A program made the position numbers and the translations under genes. Below are positions 17,783-26,323 of a DNA stretch of 64,000 bases, piece by piece. Source of the stretch: Arthrobacter dokdonellae (GTDB lineage Bacteria; Actinomycetota; Actinomycetes; Actinomycetales; Micrococcaceae); NCBI RefSeq assembly GCF_003268655.1, contig NZ_CP029642.1:1736001-1800000 (forward strand), given 5' to 3'. The notes beneath the pieces are model-generated. The model was not told where the DNA came from, did not search any database, and saw only the letters and a list, made by a program, of their open reading frames with translations. The first letter of the stretch is position 1, and the number at the start of each line of letters is the position of its first letter.

Positions 17783-18271
17783 CTAGAAGTTCTTGAAGAT
17801 CGCCTCGCGGTGGGCGGCGTACTGCTCCGCCGTGACCTGGCCGGCGCGGCGTGCGGCGTCGAGCGCATCAAGCTGGCGTTTGAGTTCGGCCTCGGCCTTC
17901 ATGCGCTCGTTGGCAAACCCGATGGTCTGGTGGCCCTGGACGGCGTCGTAACTTTTCATCGGCACACCGTTGAGCAGCGTGCCGCCGTACGGGATGGCCG
18001 GGGACTGCTGCACCGTGCCCGGCGTTGCCTGGTGCACGGACTGCGGCCCGCCGGGCTGCGAGTAGCCCGGGCTGCCCGGCCTGCCGGACCGGGGCGTCGT
18101 GGCGTAGGGCGAGGCGCTCCGTGCCCGCTTGCGGCGGGACGCCGCCCGGGCGAAGTTGGCGACCAGGACCACGGCAAAGAACACCAGAATGAACCACGGG
18201 GGCAGCGCGCCGGAACCGGAAGATGACGCGGCAACAGCTCCTGTCGCTGCAGGGTCGAGCATGGTCAGCAC
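17783..18271 (-). CDS. Single-pass membrane protein with C-terminal SHOCT-like domain
   Basis: The 162-residue protein has one transmembrane helix near the N-terminus (WFILVFFAVVLVANFA, about 26-41), a basic stop-transfer patch (SRRKRAR), a Pro/Gly/Gln-rich linker (50-110), and a C-terminal SHOCT-type helical pair (about 130-162: LKRQLDALDAARRAGQVTAEQ). SHOCT domains are found at the ends of many membrane or signalling proteins and probably mediate oligomerisation. The function is unknown. ATG 18271 or ATG 18262 could be the start. It is convergent with metX. Confidence 0.75.
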   Translation of the reverse strand: MLTMLDPAATGAVAASSSGSGALPPWFILVFFAVVLVANFARAASRRKRARSASPYATTPRSGRPGSPGYSQPGGPQSVHQATPGTVQQSPAIPYGGTLLNGVPMKSYDAVQGHQTIGFANERMKAEAELKRQLDALDAARRAGQVTAEQYAAHREAIFKNF

Positions 18272-18375
18272 AACACACCTCTTCAGGCTTCAGTGGCGCG
18301 GATTCCGCACCTTCCCTCATCTTAGTCTGCCTGACATCATGTGGCGCGGTGCTTCACGGGGGAACGGGGCCGCCT

Positions 18376-19248
18376 TCAGCCCCGCATCTGGCCCCCTGAT
18401 CCGGGCAGGGCCGAGCCGATGCCCGGCCCAAACACCGGGCCGGGGGTGGGCCGCTTGGCGGACATGCCGTCGCCGGACGATCTGTGGCGCAGCCGTCGCA
18501 GGACCCACGGCATGAGGAACTCGCGTGCCCACACGAGGTCCTCAGCCCGAGCGGCCTGCCACCTCTGCGGCGCCAGCGGCGTGGGCACCTGGGGGAGCAG
18601 CTCGTGCGGGACGTTCAAGGTGTTCAGCGCCATGATGGTGATGTTGTGGTGGCCCAGCGGCGAAAAATGAAGCCTGTCCGCGGACCACATCTGCGGGTCC
18701 TTCAGTTCGCGCATGGACCACATGTCCGCCACGACCGCGTCATGGCGGGAGGCGATGGTACGCAGGTTTTCGTTGTAGACCGCTATGCGGCCCCGGACCA
18801 TGCCCAGCACCGGGGTGTCCCGGACGTCCGGCCCGTTGAACAGCAGCACAGTGGCCCCGGCAACGGACATCCTGCCGACGGCGGCGTCCAGACGCTCGGC
18901 GAGTGTGTCCGGGTCGGAACCGGGCCGGATGAGGTCGTTGCCGCCCGCGGAGATGCTGATCAGGTCCGGCTTCAGGGCCAGGGCGGGTTCCAGCTGCTCG
19001 GCCAGGATCTGCCGCAGGAGCCGGCCCCGGATGGCCAGGTTGGCGTACTTGAAGTCCTCGCGGCCGCGGGCCAGTTCCTCGGCCATTCGGTCCGCCCAGC
19101 CGCGGTGCCCGCCCGGGCTGCTGGGCTCGGGATCGCCGATGCCCTCGGTGAAGGAGTCGCCCATCGCGACATAGCGGCTCCAGGGGTGGCGGGCCGTTTC
19201 GACAGTGCCGGAAAGCTGTGACTTTTCTGCTTCACTAAATTCGCTCAC
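18376..19248 (-). CDS. SGNH/GDSL-family hydrolase
   Basis: The 290-residue protein has all SGNH blocks: block I AMGDSFTEG with nucleophile Ser32, the block II Gly in NLAIRGRLL, block III SAGGNDL, and block V DRLHFSPLGHH with the catalytic Asp and His. It is probably a cytoplasmic or unassigned esterase/lipase; no signal peptide is seen. Typical Arthrobacter homologues are about 260-290 residues. The tail after about residue 250 is Arg/Gly/Pro-rich. Start ATG 19248. Substrate unknown. Confidence 0.85.
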   Translation of the reverse strand: MSEFSEAEKSQLSGTVETARHPWSRYVAMGDSFTEGIGDPEPSSPGGHRGWADRMAEELARGREDFKYANLAIRGRLLRQILAEQLEPALALKPDLISISAGGNDLIRPGSDPDTLAERLDAAVGRMSVAGATVLLFNGPDVRDTPVLGMVRGRIAVYNENLRTIASRHDAVVADMWSMRELKDPQMWSADRLHFSPLGHHNITIMALNTLNVPHELLPQVPTPLAPQRWQAARAEDLVWAREFLMPWVLRRLRHRSSGDGMSAKRPTPGPVFGPGIGSALPGSGGQMRG

Positions 19249-19294
19249 ACATCCATACTGCCCTCACCCGGCCAAATCACGCCACCACGCGGCA

Positions 19295-19330
19295 CCGCGC
19301 CGCAAAACCGCGCCGCAAAACCGCGCCGCA
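19295..19330. repeat. 13-bp tandem repeat
   Basis: CCGCGCCGCAAAA is repeated in tandem, two full copies (19295-19307, 19308-19320) plus a 10-bp partial copy, between the divergent SGNH hydrolase and esterase genes. No function is evident. Confidence 0.85.
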
Positions 19331-19401
19331 CATCCCGCCGCCAGGCCGTGCCTGGCCGTGCCGAATCGCGCCGGCACCACGGACATGAAACGATGGGGCA
19401 C

Positions 19402-20037
19402 ATGAGTGAATCCCCCCAGGTCCTGTGGTCCCGGCCCGAAAACGAGCGGGCCGGCACGCCCCTGCTTGTCATGTTTCACGGCTACGGCGCCGACGAGGCC
19501 GACCTCTTCGGCCTGGCCGCGCAGCTCCCCGCCGAATTCACGGTCGCTTCCGTCGGGGCCCGGCTCCAGGCCGGACCGGGCCGTGCCTGGTTCCCGCTGG
19601 ACAGTGACCTCTCCTACTCGGTGGACAGCGTGACGGAAGCGGCAGCGGGCCTCGAGGCCTGGCTGGACGCCGTCCGCGCTGGGCACTCGTCGGTGTCGCT
19701 CCTCGGGTTCTCCCAGGGCATGTGCATGGCAACCACGCTCCTGCGGCACCGGCCCGCGGACTATGCGGCCGTCGTCGGGCTGTCAGGATTTGTGGTCGAG
19801 GCAGATGGCGACCCGTTCTTTGACGACGCCGCCACGGCCGCCGCGAAACCCGAGATTTTCTGGGGCCGCGACCAGGCCGACCCCGTGGTCCCTGCCGCCG
19901 CCGTCGAGTACACCAACACGTGGCTGCGGGCCCACTCCCAGCTCACCAAAGTCCTGTACACGGGCATGTGGCACGGCATCAACGCCCAGGAAATGGCGCA
20001 CGTGGGTGAATTCCTGCAGTACAAGGTCCTGAAGTAA
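19402..20037 (+). CDS. Alpha/beta hydrolase, phospholipase/carboxylesterase family
   Basis: The 211-residue protein has the compact carboxylesterase fold: HGYGADEADLF near the N-terminus (oxyanion region), the nucleophile elbow GFSQGM, the Asp in WGRDQADPVVP and the His in MWHGIN. These are cytosolic short-chain esterases or lysophospholipases. Upstream in-frame starts exist (19348, 19393), but the first lies in the repeat-containing leader; ATG 19402 with GGGG 5 nt upstream fits the conserved N-terminus best. It ends 2 bp before the convergent S4 gene. Confidence 0.8.
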   Translation: MSESPQVLWSRPENERAGTPLLVMFHGYGADEADLFGLAAQLPAEFTVASVGARLQAGPGRAWFPLDSDLSYSVDSVTEAAAGLEAWLDAVRAGHSSVSLLGFSQGMCMATTLLRHRPADYAAVVGLSGFVVEADGDPFFDDAATAAAKPEIFWGRDQADPVVPAAAVEYTNTWLRAHSQLTKVLYTGMWHGINAQEMAHVGEFLQYKVLK

Positions 20038-20039
20038 CG

Positions 20040-20267
20040 CTAGGGTGCGGTGATCCGCACGGTTTCCCCGCCCACCGTGACGGTGTCGCCGCCGTGCAGC
20101 TGGCGGCCGCGGCGCTCCTCGATCTGGCCGTTGACCTGCACCATGCCGTTCCTGATCAGGTCCGCCGCCTCCACGCCGTCTTCCACCAGGCTGGCGAGCT
20201 TGAGCAGCTGCCCGAGACGGATCATGTCGTCGCGGATGGTGATCTCGGTGGTCTCATGTGAACTCAT
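20040..20267 (-). CDS. Small S4-domain RNA-binding protein
   Basis: The 75-residue protein is essentially one S4 domain (RLGQLLKLASLVEDGVEAADLIRNGMVQVNGQIEERRGRQL covers positions about 16-56, given here as the YbcJ/YlmH type). Members are predicted to bind structured RNA, in rRNA or ribosome quality-control contexts. It is convergent with the esterase gene, with a 2-bp gap between the stop codons. ATG start. Confidence 0.85.
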   Translation of the reverse strand: MSSHETTEITIRDDMIRLGQLLKLASLVEDGVEAADLIRNGMVQVNGQIEERRGRQLHGGDTVTVGGETVRITAP

Positions 20268-20354
20268 GGGTCAATTCTGCCGCATGGAGGGCGACGTGCA
20301 CGCCGGCTGGCTATAGCGTGGTGATTGATACCAGCCCGCCCCCAGGAGGTCCAC

Positions 20355-21410
20355 ATGAACGCCACCGGCCACGTATTTGTCAGCGGCTACACCCAGGCAC
20401 CCTACGGCGAGGGACCCGGCGTGGCGCGTTTCTCGCTGGCGCCGGACGGCACGGTGGGGCCCCGCCAGGCGGGGGGCGGCGGCTCCGTGAATCCTTCCTT
20501 CGTGACGCCCGGCGGCGGATCGCTGCTCGCCGTCGAGGAACTGCCCCACGGCCGGATCACGGCGCTCGACCCGGAAACGCTCGAGGTCCGCGGCCGGGCG
20601 CCCTCCGGGGGCGCCGACCCCTGCCATCTCATGCTCGTCGGTGCCGACGTCTGGGCTGCCAACTACTCCTCGGGCACGGCCTCCGTGACACCGCTTGCCG
20701 GGCTTTTGGAAGGCACGACGGCGCGACCCCCGGCCCTGTTGTCCCACCCGGGCAGCGGCCCGGTCAGTGGCAGGCAGGCGGGGTCGCACGCCCACCAGGT
20801 GACGGCCACGCCGTGGGGCACCGTGCTGGTGTCGGACCTGGGTGCCGACCGGGTCGACGAATACTCAGCCCGGACCCAGGTCCGGCTGGGTTCCGCCGAG
20901 CTGCCGCCGGGTACCGGGCCGCGCCACGTTGCCATCAAGGGCGACTTCCTGCTTGTGTCCGGGGAACTGGACGGGTACGTTCACGTGCTGCGCCGGGCCG
21001 AGGTGGCTCCGGGTGCCGGTGCAGGCCATTTCTGGAAGTGGCTCTTCCGGACGCCGCTGGCGCGCACGGCGGAGGAGGTGGCGGGCGCGAAGGACTTTGC
21101 CCCCTCCCACATCCAGCTTTCCGGTGACGGCACCAAGCTGTACGGCGCGGTACGCGGACCCAACACGCTGGTGGTGCTGGACGTGTCGGGCCTGGACGGG
21201 GCCGCGCCGACACCGCCGGCATTCCTGGTCCAGATCCCGTGCGGCGGCAGTTGGCCGCGGCACTTTGCCCTGGGGAACAACAAGATCTTCGTCGCAAACC
21301 AGTACTCCGACTCGGTGGCCGTGTTTGAACTGGACGGTGACGGGCTGCCCGGTGCGGCTCCCGTGCAGACCCTCGCGTTCGGCAGCCCCACCTGCGTGGT
21401 GCTTGCCTGA
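20355..21410 (+). CDS. Lactonase-family (6-phosphogluconolactonase-like) beta-propeller protein
   Basis: A 351-residue seven-bladed propeller of the YbhE/Lactonase family. Blade repeats end in short beta motifs, such as FVSGYTQAPYGEGPGVARF at the start, HAHQVTATPWGTVLVSDLG in the middle, and WPRHFALGNNKIFVANQYS near the end. Family members hydrolyse 6-phosphogluconolactone or related lactones, or are uncharacterised. I chose ATG 20355 because AGGAGGT (20344-20350) lies just ahead. It is monocistronic. The specific lactone is unknown. Confidence 0.8.
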   Translation: MNATGHVFVSGYTQAPYGEGPGVARFSLAPDGTVGPRQAGGGGSVNPSFVTPGGGSLLAVEELPHGRITALDPETLEVRGRAPSGGADPCHLMLVGADVWAANYSSGTASVTPLAGLLEGTTARPPALLSHPGSGPVSGRQAGSHAHQVTATPWGTVLVSDLGADRVDEYSARTQVRLGSAELPPGTGPRHVAIKGDFLLVSGELDGYVHVLRRAEVAPGAGAGHFWKWLFRTPLARTAEEVAGAKDFAPSHIQLSGDGTKLYGAVRGPNTLVVLDVSGLDGAAPTPPAFLVQIPCGGSWPRHFALGNNKIFVANQYSDSVAVFELDGDGLPGAAPVQTLAFGSPTCVVLA

Positions 21411-21593
21411 GCGGCGCCCGGGTCCCGCAAAGGGCGGGCCAACGGTGGGGGCCGGGGTCCGGCGTCGTGCATCATGCGCCAGACCGGCACCGGGTCCGGC
21501 GGGCACGCGAATTCCGCCCCGGGCAGCGCCTGCCGGTAGGCTGGTCCCCGGACGGACCGCACCCAGCGGCCTCGTAATTACTAGGAGTAATCA
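21411..21593. other. Gap upstream of glyS
   Basis: No coding sequence is seen. GTAATTAC (21574-21581) is a short palindrome just before the glyS ribosome-binding site. No T-box features (specifier loop or antiterminator motif) are visible. Confidence 0.4.
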
Positions 21594-22979
21594 GTGGCGC
21601 CCCAATCCAAGCTTGACCAGGTCATTTCCCTCGCGAAACGTCGCGGCTTTGTGTTCCAGGCCGGTGAGATTTACGGCGGTTCGCGGTCGGCCTGGGACTA
21701 CGGGCCGCTCGGCGTCGAGCTGAAGGAAAACATCAAGCGCGAATGGTGGCAGTCCTTTGTGCGCGGGCGCGAGGACATGGTGGGCCTGGATTCCTCCATC
21801 ATCCTGCCCAAGGCCGTGTGGGAAGCCTCCGGCCACGTCGCCACGTTCACCGACCCGCTGGTCGAGTGCACCCAGTGCCACAAGCGCCACCGCCAGGACC
21901 ACCTCGTCGAGGCGTTTGTCGCGAAGAAGAACCGTGAGCCGGAAAACGGCATGGACGACATCGTCTGCCCGGACTGCGGCACCAAGGGCCAGTGGACCGA
22001 GCCGCAGCTGTTCTCCGGCCTGGTCAAGACGTTCCTGGGCCCGGTCGATTCCGCCGCCGGCCTGTACTACCTGCGCCCCGAAACCGCGCAGGGCATCTTC
22101 GTGAACTTCAACAACGTGCTCACCACGTCGCGGAAGAAGCCCCCGTTCGGCATCGGCCAGATCGGCAAGGCGTTCCGCAACGAAATCACGCCCGGGAACT
22201 TCATCTTCCGCACGCGCGAGTTTGAGCAGATGGAAATTGAGTTCTTCACCGCCCCCGAGGACGCCGAAAAGTGGTTCAAGGAATGGGTCGACCTGTGCTG
22301 GGCATGGTTCCTGGACCTTGGCATCAACCCGGAAAACATGCGCCAGTTCGACGTCCCCGAGGACGAACGTGCCCACTACTCCGCCGGCACCATCGACTTT
22401 GAATACAAGTTCGGTTTCCAGGGCAGCCAGTGGGGCGAGCTCATGGGCGTCGCCAACCGCACCGACTACGACCTCGGCTCCCACACCAAGGGCTCCGGCA
22501 CCGAGCTGAGCTACTTCAACCAGGCCACAGGGGAACGCTTCACGCCGTTCGTGATCGAGCCCTCCTTCGGCCTGACCCGCTCCATGATGGCGTTCCTGGT
22601 GGACGCCTACGTTGAGGACGAGGCCCCGAACGCGAAGGGCGGCGTGGACAAGCGCACCGTGCTGAAACTGGACCCGCGACTGGCCCCTGTCAAGGCCGCC
22701 GTGCTCCCGCTCTCCCGCAACGAGGAGCTTTCCCCGAAGGCCAAGGAGCTCGCCAACAAGCTGCGCGGCCATTGGAACATCGAGTTCGACGACGCCGGCG
22801 CCATCGGCCGCCGTTACCGCCGCCAGGACGAGATCGGCACGCCGTTCTGCATCACGGTGGACTTTGACACGCTCGAGGACAACGCCGTGACCATCCGCGA
22901 ACGCGACACCATGAGCCAGGAGCGCGTCTCGCTGGACAAGGTGCAGTCCTACCTGGCCTCCCGCCTGCTGGGCGCCTAG
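21594..22979 (+). CDS. glyS: Glycyl-tRNA synthetase (alpha2 type)
   Basis: The 461-residue class II synthetase is of the single-chain homodimeric type. Seen: motif 1 around ESSGHVA-like [12 protein letters not shown], a Cys pair insertion (CTQCHK and CPDCG) that probably binds zinc, motif 2 [19 protein letters not shown], the glycine-site segments TAGIDFEYK-like [10 protein letters not shown], and motif 3 [12 protein letters not shown]-terminal anticodon-binding domain begins near residue 365. Start GTG with AGGAG at 21583-21587. It charges tRNA-Gly in the cytoplasm. The GNAT gene starts 2 bp downstream and is probably cotranscribed. Confidence 0.97.
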   Translation: MAPQSKLDQVISLAKRRGFVFQAGEIYGGSRSAWDYGPLGVELKENIKREWWQSFVRGREDMVGLDSSIILPKAVWEASGHVATFTDPLVECTQCHKRHRQDHLVEAFVAKKNREPENGMDDIVCPDCGTKGQWTEPQLFSGLVKTFLGPVDSAAGLYYLRPETAQGIFVNFNNVLTTSRKKPPFGIGQIGKAFRNEITPGNFIFRTREFEQMEIEFFTAPEDAEKWFKEWVDLCWAWFLDLGINPENMRQFDVPEDERAHYSAGTIDFEYKFGFQGSQWGELMGVANRTDYDLGSHTKGSGTELSYFNQATGERFTPFVIEPSFGLTRSMMAFLVDAYVEDEAPNAKGGVDKRTVLKLDPRLAPVKAAVLPLSRNEELSPKAKELANKLRGHWNIEFDDAGAIGRRYRRQDEIGTPFCITVDFDTLEDNAVTIRERDTMSQERVSLDKVQSYLASRLLGA

Positions 22980-22981
22980 GC

Positions 22982-23974
22982 GTGGCGGAACTTTCGTACC
23001 GGCCCTGGCGCGACGGCGACGACCTCACCCTCCGGGAAGTCTGGGGGGACGCCGAGTCCGCCGCGGCCGGCCAGTTCCGCGCCGCGCTGGCGCCGGAATC
23101 GGACAGTGGCCCATGGCGGCGCACCATCGTGGCCGAAGACGAGGGCATCCCCGTCGCGGCCGCCGTCGTCTATTCCACCACGCTGCACCCCGCACGGCTC
23201 TGGGCTTATGTGGAGGTTGCCAAGGACCACCGCCGCGCAGGCGTCGGCGCCACCTTGGTGACCATGCTGCGCCGTGAGGCCGACGGCGCGCTGGCCGCCG
23301 GCCTGGTCGGCACGACGGCGTTGCGCACCAAGGTTGCCCCGGGCACCTCGGGCGCTGCCTTTGCTGCGGCCCTGGGCCTGCCGGTCCTGCAGCGCAACCG
23401 TGTGGTCGAGGTGGGCCCGGGCGCCTTGAAGCTGCCCGTGTTCGGCGAGGGCACCGAGGCCGAGGCCACCGCCCGCGTGCAGGACCTGGCCACCGGCTCC
23501 GTCGAACTGACAGACGTGGTGGGGCGGTACTACGAGGCCGTGAACCAGTGGGACCCCACCGGCCCCCTGACCCCGGGCGCCGTGCAGCGCATGTTCCTGG
23601 ACGACCTCACGGGAGCGCACGGCGCGCTGGTGCTGCGGGCCGAACCCGCAAGTGCCTTTGGCGAGTCCGTGCAGCCAAGTAGGAAGGGCCGCATCGAGGC
23701 GTTTGCCGTCAGCTACTCGCAGGGCGCCGGTGCGACGGACGCGCCGGCCGCGGCAGCCCCGGCGTCGGAAGTGTTCCTCGGCGTGGAGCCCTCGCTGGAG
23801 CGGGACGCTGCCGTCAGGGCGGTGTACGACCTTCTCGCCTTGATCGCCCACCAGTACCCGGTGCTGCTGGAGCTTGACGACTCCATGGAAGCCGTGGCCG
23901 CCGTCGTCAATCCCATGATCGAGGTGGGCGCGGCCAAGGTCCGCGGCAACGAAACGCTGGTCGTCGGGGAATAG
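22982..23974 (+). CDS. GNAT-family N-acetyltransferase
   Basis: The 330-residue protein has a GNAT fold in about residues 3-150. The acetyl-CoA pyrophosphate loop is DHRRAGVGATL, preceded by the strand LWAYVEVA. The C-terminal half (about 170-330) is a second, degenerate GNAT-like domain or an unassigned extension (SQGAGATDAPAAAAPASE is a low-complexity linker). GTG start 2 bp after glyS. Substrate unknown. Confidence 0.75.
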   Translation: MAELSYRPWRDGDDLTLREVWGDAESAAAGQFRAALAPESDSGPWRRTIVAEDEGIPVAAAVVYSTTLHPARLWAYVEVAKDHRRAGVGATLVTMLRREADGALAAGLVGTTALRTKVAPGTSGAAFAAALGLPVLQRNRVVEVGPGALKLPVFGEGTEAEATARVQDLATGSVELTDVVGRYYEAVNQWDPTGPLTPGAVQRMFLDDLTGAHGALVLRAEPASAFGESVQPSRKGRIEAFAVSYSQGAGATDAPAAAAPASEVFLGVEPSLERDAAVRAVYDLLALIAHQYPVLLELDDSMEAVAAVVNPMIEVGAAKVRGNETLVVGE

Positions 23975-23989
23975 GCGGCCCCGCAGCCG

Positions 23990-24162
23990 TTGACGTTCGA
24001 GATAACGACCTCCCGCACGAACGCCCCGCCTCGACGCTCCTGCAGATAACGGCACTATTTTCGCGTCCCTCCTGCAGCCGGTGAAGGAGCGTTCCGCATT
24101 AAGTCCCCGGATCTGCAGGAGCGTCGGTGGAAAGTCCCCCGGATCTGCAGGAGCGTCGGTGG
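23990..24162. repeat. Cluster of intergenic repeats, two families
   Basis: Family A: 23991-24011 is an inverted copy of the motif at 25070 (complement reads AGGTCGTTATCTCGAACGTC). Family B: a roughly 31-bp unit with core GGATCTGCAGGAGCGTCGG is tandemly duplicated (24101-24131, 24132-24162), with an opposite-facing partial copy CGACGCTCCTGCAGATAAC at 24032-24050. All lie in the 351-bp gap between the GNAT gene and the next gene. They can form hairpins and may act as terminators or as REP-like elements. Confidence 0.75.
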
Positions 24163-24325
24163 GGAGGGGCCGTGGGGAGGGGCGGCCCGACCTGCCCGAC
24201 GCAGCCGTCCGCTGTGGATTTGCCCCGCATTCCCTGTAAAAGTCCCGGGAACGCGCTTTACGCCAAGGTGGCCGTGGGACCATCGAATCCGGGCCCGGTG
24301 ACGACCTGGCCGTGAGGAGACATGC

Positions 24326-25033
24326 ATGGAACCGAATTCCCACAAGAAGATCGACGCGGCACGCGGCAAGGCCTCGGCGGCAGCCGCCGCCGGAAAGACG
24401 AAGGTACGCCGGCGCCGCGCCATGATCTGGTCCGGCACGGGCGTGGCAGCCGTGGCGGTCGTGGCCGGAGTGGTCATCAGCACCAACTCGGCAGGCAACG
24501 CCGCAGCGAACAGCGCAGCAACCGGCGCCACGGTCTCCGCATCACAGGGCTCAACCCAGATCCCGCCGTGGGCGGCACCGGCCGATGCCTCGGCCCGGGC
24601 CAAGGCGGCGGGCCTGACCATGCTGACCGCGGAGGGCACTGCCGAACACATCCACACCCACCTGAGCATCACGGCCGACGGCAAGCCCATCGCGGTGCCC
24701 GGCGACATTGGCATCGACCTCGGCGCCCAGCTGATCTCGCCGCTCCACACGCACGACGCCACCGGCATCATCCACGTTGAATCGCCCGTCGTCAAGCCTT
24801 TCAACCTGGGCGAGGTCTTCACCGAATGGGACGTGGCACTGTCGGCCGGCCGCGTGGGCTCCTACTCCACGTCCGGCGGCTACACCATCACCACGTTCGT
24901 CGACGGCAAGAAGCAGTCCGGCAACCCGGCCTCGATCCAGCTGGCCAGCCACGAGGACGTCGACATCGTCATCACCAAGGGCGCGGAAAAGGCAGCGGCG
25001 CCGGCCGCGTTCGCCTGGCCCGCCGGTTACTGA
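24326..25033 (+). CDS. Membrane-anchored, histidine-rich protein of unknown function
   Basis: The 235-residue protein has a basic, Ala-rich cytoplasmic start and one transmembrane or uncleaved signal helix (about 34-52: IWSGTGVAAVAVVAGVVIS). A Ser/Ala-rich spacer follows, then an extracytoplasmic domain. That domain carries two His clusters, EHIHTHLSI and PLHTHDATGIIHVES, and the segment FTEWDVALS. The clustered His residues suggest metal (copper or zinc) binding, but this is inference. Similar domains are known to me only as uncharacterised actinobacterial proteins. It is monocistronic and flanked by repeats on both sides. Confidence 0.7.
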   Translation: MEPNSHKKIDAARGKASAAAAAGKTKVRRRRAMIWSGTGVAAVAVVAGVVISTNSAGNAAANSAATGATVSASQGSTQIPPWAAPADASARAKAAGLTMLTAEGTAEHIHTHLSITADGKPIAVPGDIGIDLGAQLISPLHTHDATGIIHVESPVVKPFNLGEVFTEWDVALSAGRVGSYSTSGGYTITTFVDGKKQSGNPASIQLASHEDVDIVITKGAEKAAAPAAFAWPAGY

Positions 25034-25069
25034 GGGGCATGCGGGCTGCCGGCCCCCGTCGCTCGTAGA

Positions 25070-25123
25070 GGTCATGATCTCGAACTTCAACGTTTGGAGG
25101 GGTCATGATCTCGAACTTCAACG
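25070..25123. repeat. Direct repeat pair, TCATGATCTCGAAC family
   Basis: A 23-bp unit occurs twice, perfectly, at 25070-25092 and 25101-25123 (31-bp period), in the convergent gap after the His-rich gene. The core contains TCATGA and TCTCGAAC. Related copies lie at 23991-24011 (inverted) and, more diverged, at about 9652-9670. Confidence 0.85.
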
Positions 25124-25134
25124 GATGGGGCGGG

Positions 25135-26304
25135 TCACTGCATGGTAAAGCGGCGCGCCACCACATTGCGCAGCCGCGTGCTTTCCAGGGCCCAGGCCAC
25201 CGTTGAGTTGCGGACTGCCAGGAACGACGCCGGCAGGGGCCGTCCCAGCGCCATGTTCCATCCCGCCTGCCGTGCGGCCCGCCGTGCGGCTGACATCCTG
25301 GTGCGCTCAAACCGTTCCAGCAGCGGCCCCGTGTCCTGGCCGCGCAAGGCAGCGTCAATGACCGGCGCCAAGGCGGCGGCATCCAGCCAGCCCAGGTTCA
25401 TGCCCTGCCCGCCGATGGGGCTGATCTGGTGCGCGGCGTCGCCCACGAGCGCCGCCCGGCCCCGCACCATCCGCGCCGCCATCCTGGAGCGGACGCCGAA
25501 TGCGCTCACCATGCTGTTGGCGCGGGCGTCCACCGTGACGCCGGTCCGCTGCTGGATGAGGCCCGCCAGGTCGCCGGCCGAGGCGCCGTCGAGCAGGGAA
25601 TCGGTGTGCGCCACCCAGCGGCGCAGCCCTTCCGGGAGCGGGAACGACTCGACGATGCCGCCCGGTTCCAGATAGAGCACGGCTGTGGCGCCGTCGCTGC
25701 CGGTGTCCGGGAAGTCGCCCATCAGGTAGGTGTCCGGGTAGTCCCGGTCCGTCGTCGGGATGCCGAGCTCCCGGCGGATCGTGGAGCGGCCGCCGTCGGC
25801 CCCCACCACCAGCCGCGCGCGGAAGGTGCACGCGGCGCCGGCGGCCCCCGGCCCCAGCCGTTCCCCGGCCTCAGGCGAGGCAGCCAGCACGACGTGGGTT
25901 CCGGCGTCGTGCATCGACTCGACGCGGACGCCGCGCAGCAGCGCGCCGGGCGCCAATTCACGGACCCGGCCCTCCAGGATCGCCTCCGTGCGTGCCTGCT
26001 TGAGCGTGAGGATGTGCGGCGACGCCGGCGAGGCCTCGGCAAAGGACAGCCGCCGGACCAGCAGGCCGCGGCTGCGGCCGACGCCGTCACGGATGTGGAC
26101 GCCGTCGGCCTCCAACACGGCGCCGACGCCTGCCTGCGCCAGGGCGGCCAGGGCCGGCGGGTGGATGCCGATGGCGCGGGAGTGCGGGCTCAAACTGGCA
26201 CGCTGCTCCAGGATCCTGACGGAGAATCCCTGCTGGATCAACAGGATGCCAAGGTACAGCCCCACCGGGCCGCCGCCCACAATGGCCACGTCCAGCATGC
26301 CCAT
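25135..26304 (-). CDS. FAD-dependent monooxygenase (UbiH/PHBH type)
   Basis: This 389-residue flavoprotein hydroxylase has the FAD dinucleotide fold VAIVGGGPVGLYLGILL at the N-terminus, the second FAD/NADPH-related Asp-Gly motif VVGADGGRSTIRRELG, and the FAD ribityl-binding motif VRGRAALVGDAAHQISPIGGQ. It belongs to the PF01494 family, which hydroxylates aromatic rings. It is the last gene of a type III PKS operon and probably oxidises the resorcinol/phenol product to a quinol or quinone, as SrsC does in Streptomyces griseus (known system). I chose ATG 26304 with GGGGA upstream; ATG 26337 would overlap the methyltransferase by 14 bp. Confidence 0.85.
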   Translation of the reverse strand: MGMLDVAIVGGGPVGLYLGILLIQQGFSVRILEQRASLSPHSRAIGIHPPALAALAQAGVGAVLEADGVHIRDGVGRSRGLLVRRLSFAEASPASPHILTLKQARTEAILEGRVRELAPGALLRGVRVESMHDAGTHVVLAASPEAGERLGPGAAGAACTFRARLVVGADGGRSTIRRELGIPTTDRDYPDTYLMGDFPDTGSDGATAVLYLEPGGIVESFPLPEGLRRWVAHTDSLLDGASAGDLAGLIQQRTGVTVDARANSMVSAFGVRSRMAARMVRGRAALVGDAAHQISPIGGQGMNLGWLDAAALAPVIDAALRGQDTGPLLERFERTRMSAARRAARQAGWNMALGRPLPASFLAVRNSTVAWALESTRLRNVVARRFTMQ

Positions 26305-26323
26305 GTCCGCGGTCCCCGCAGCC

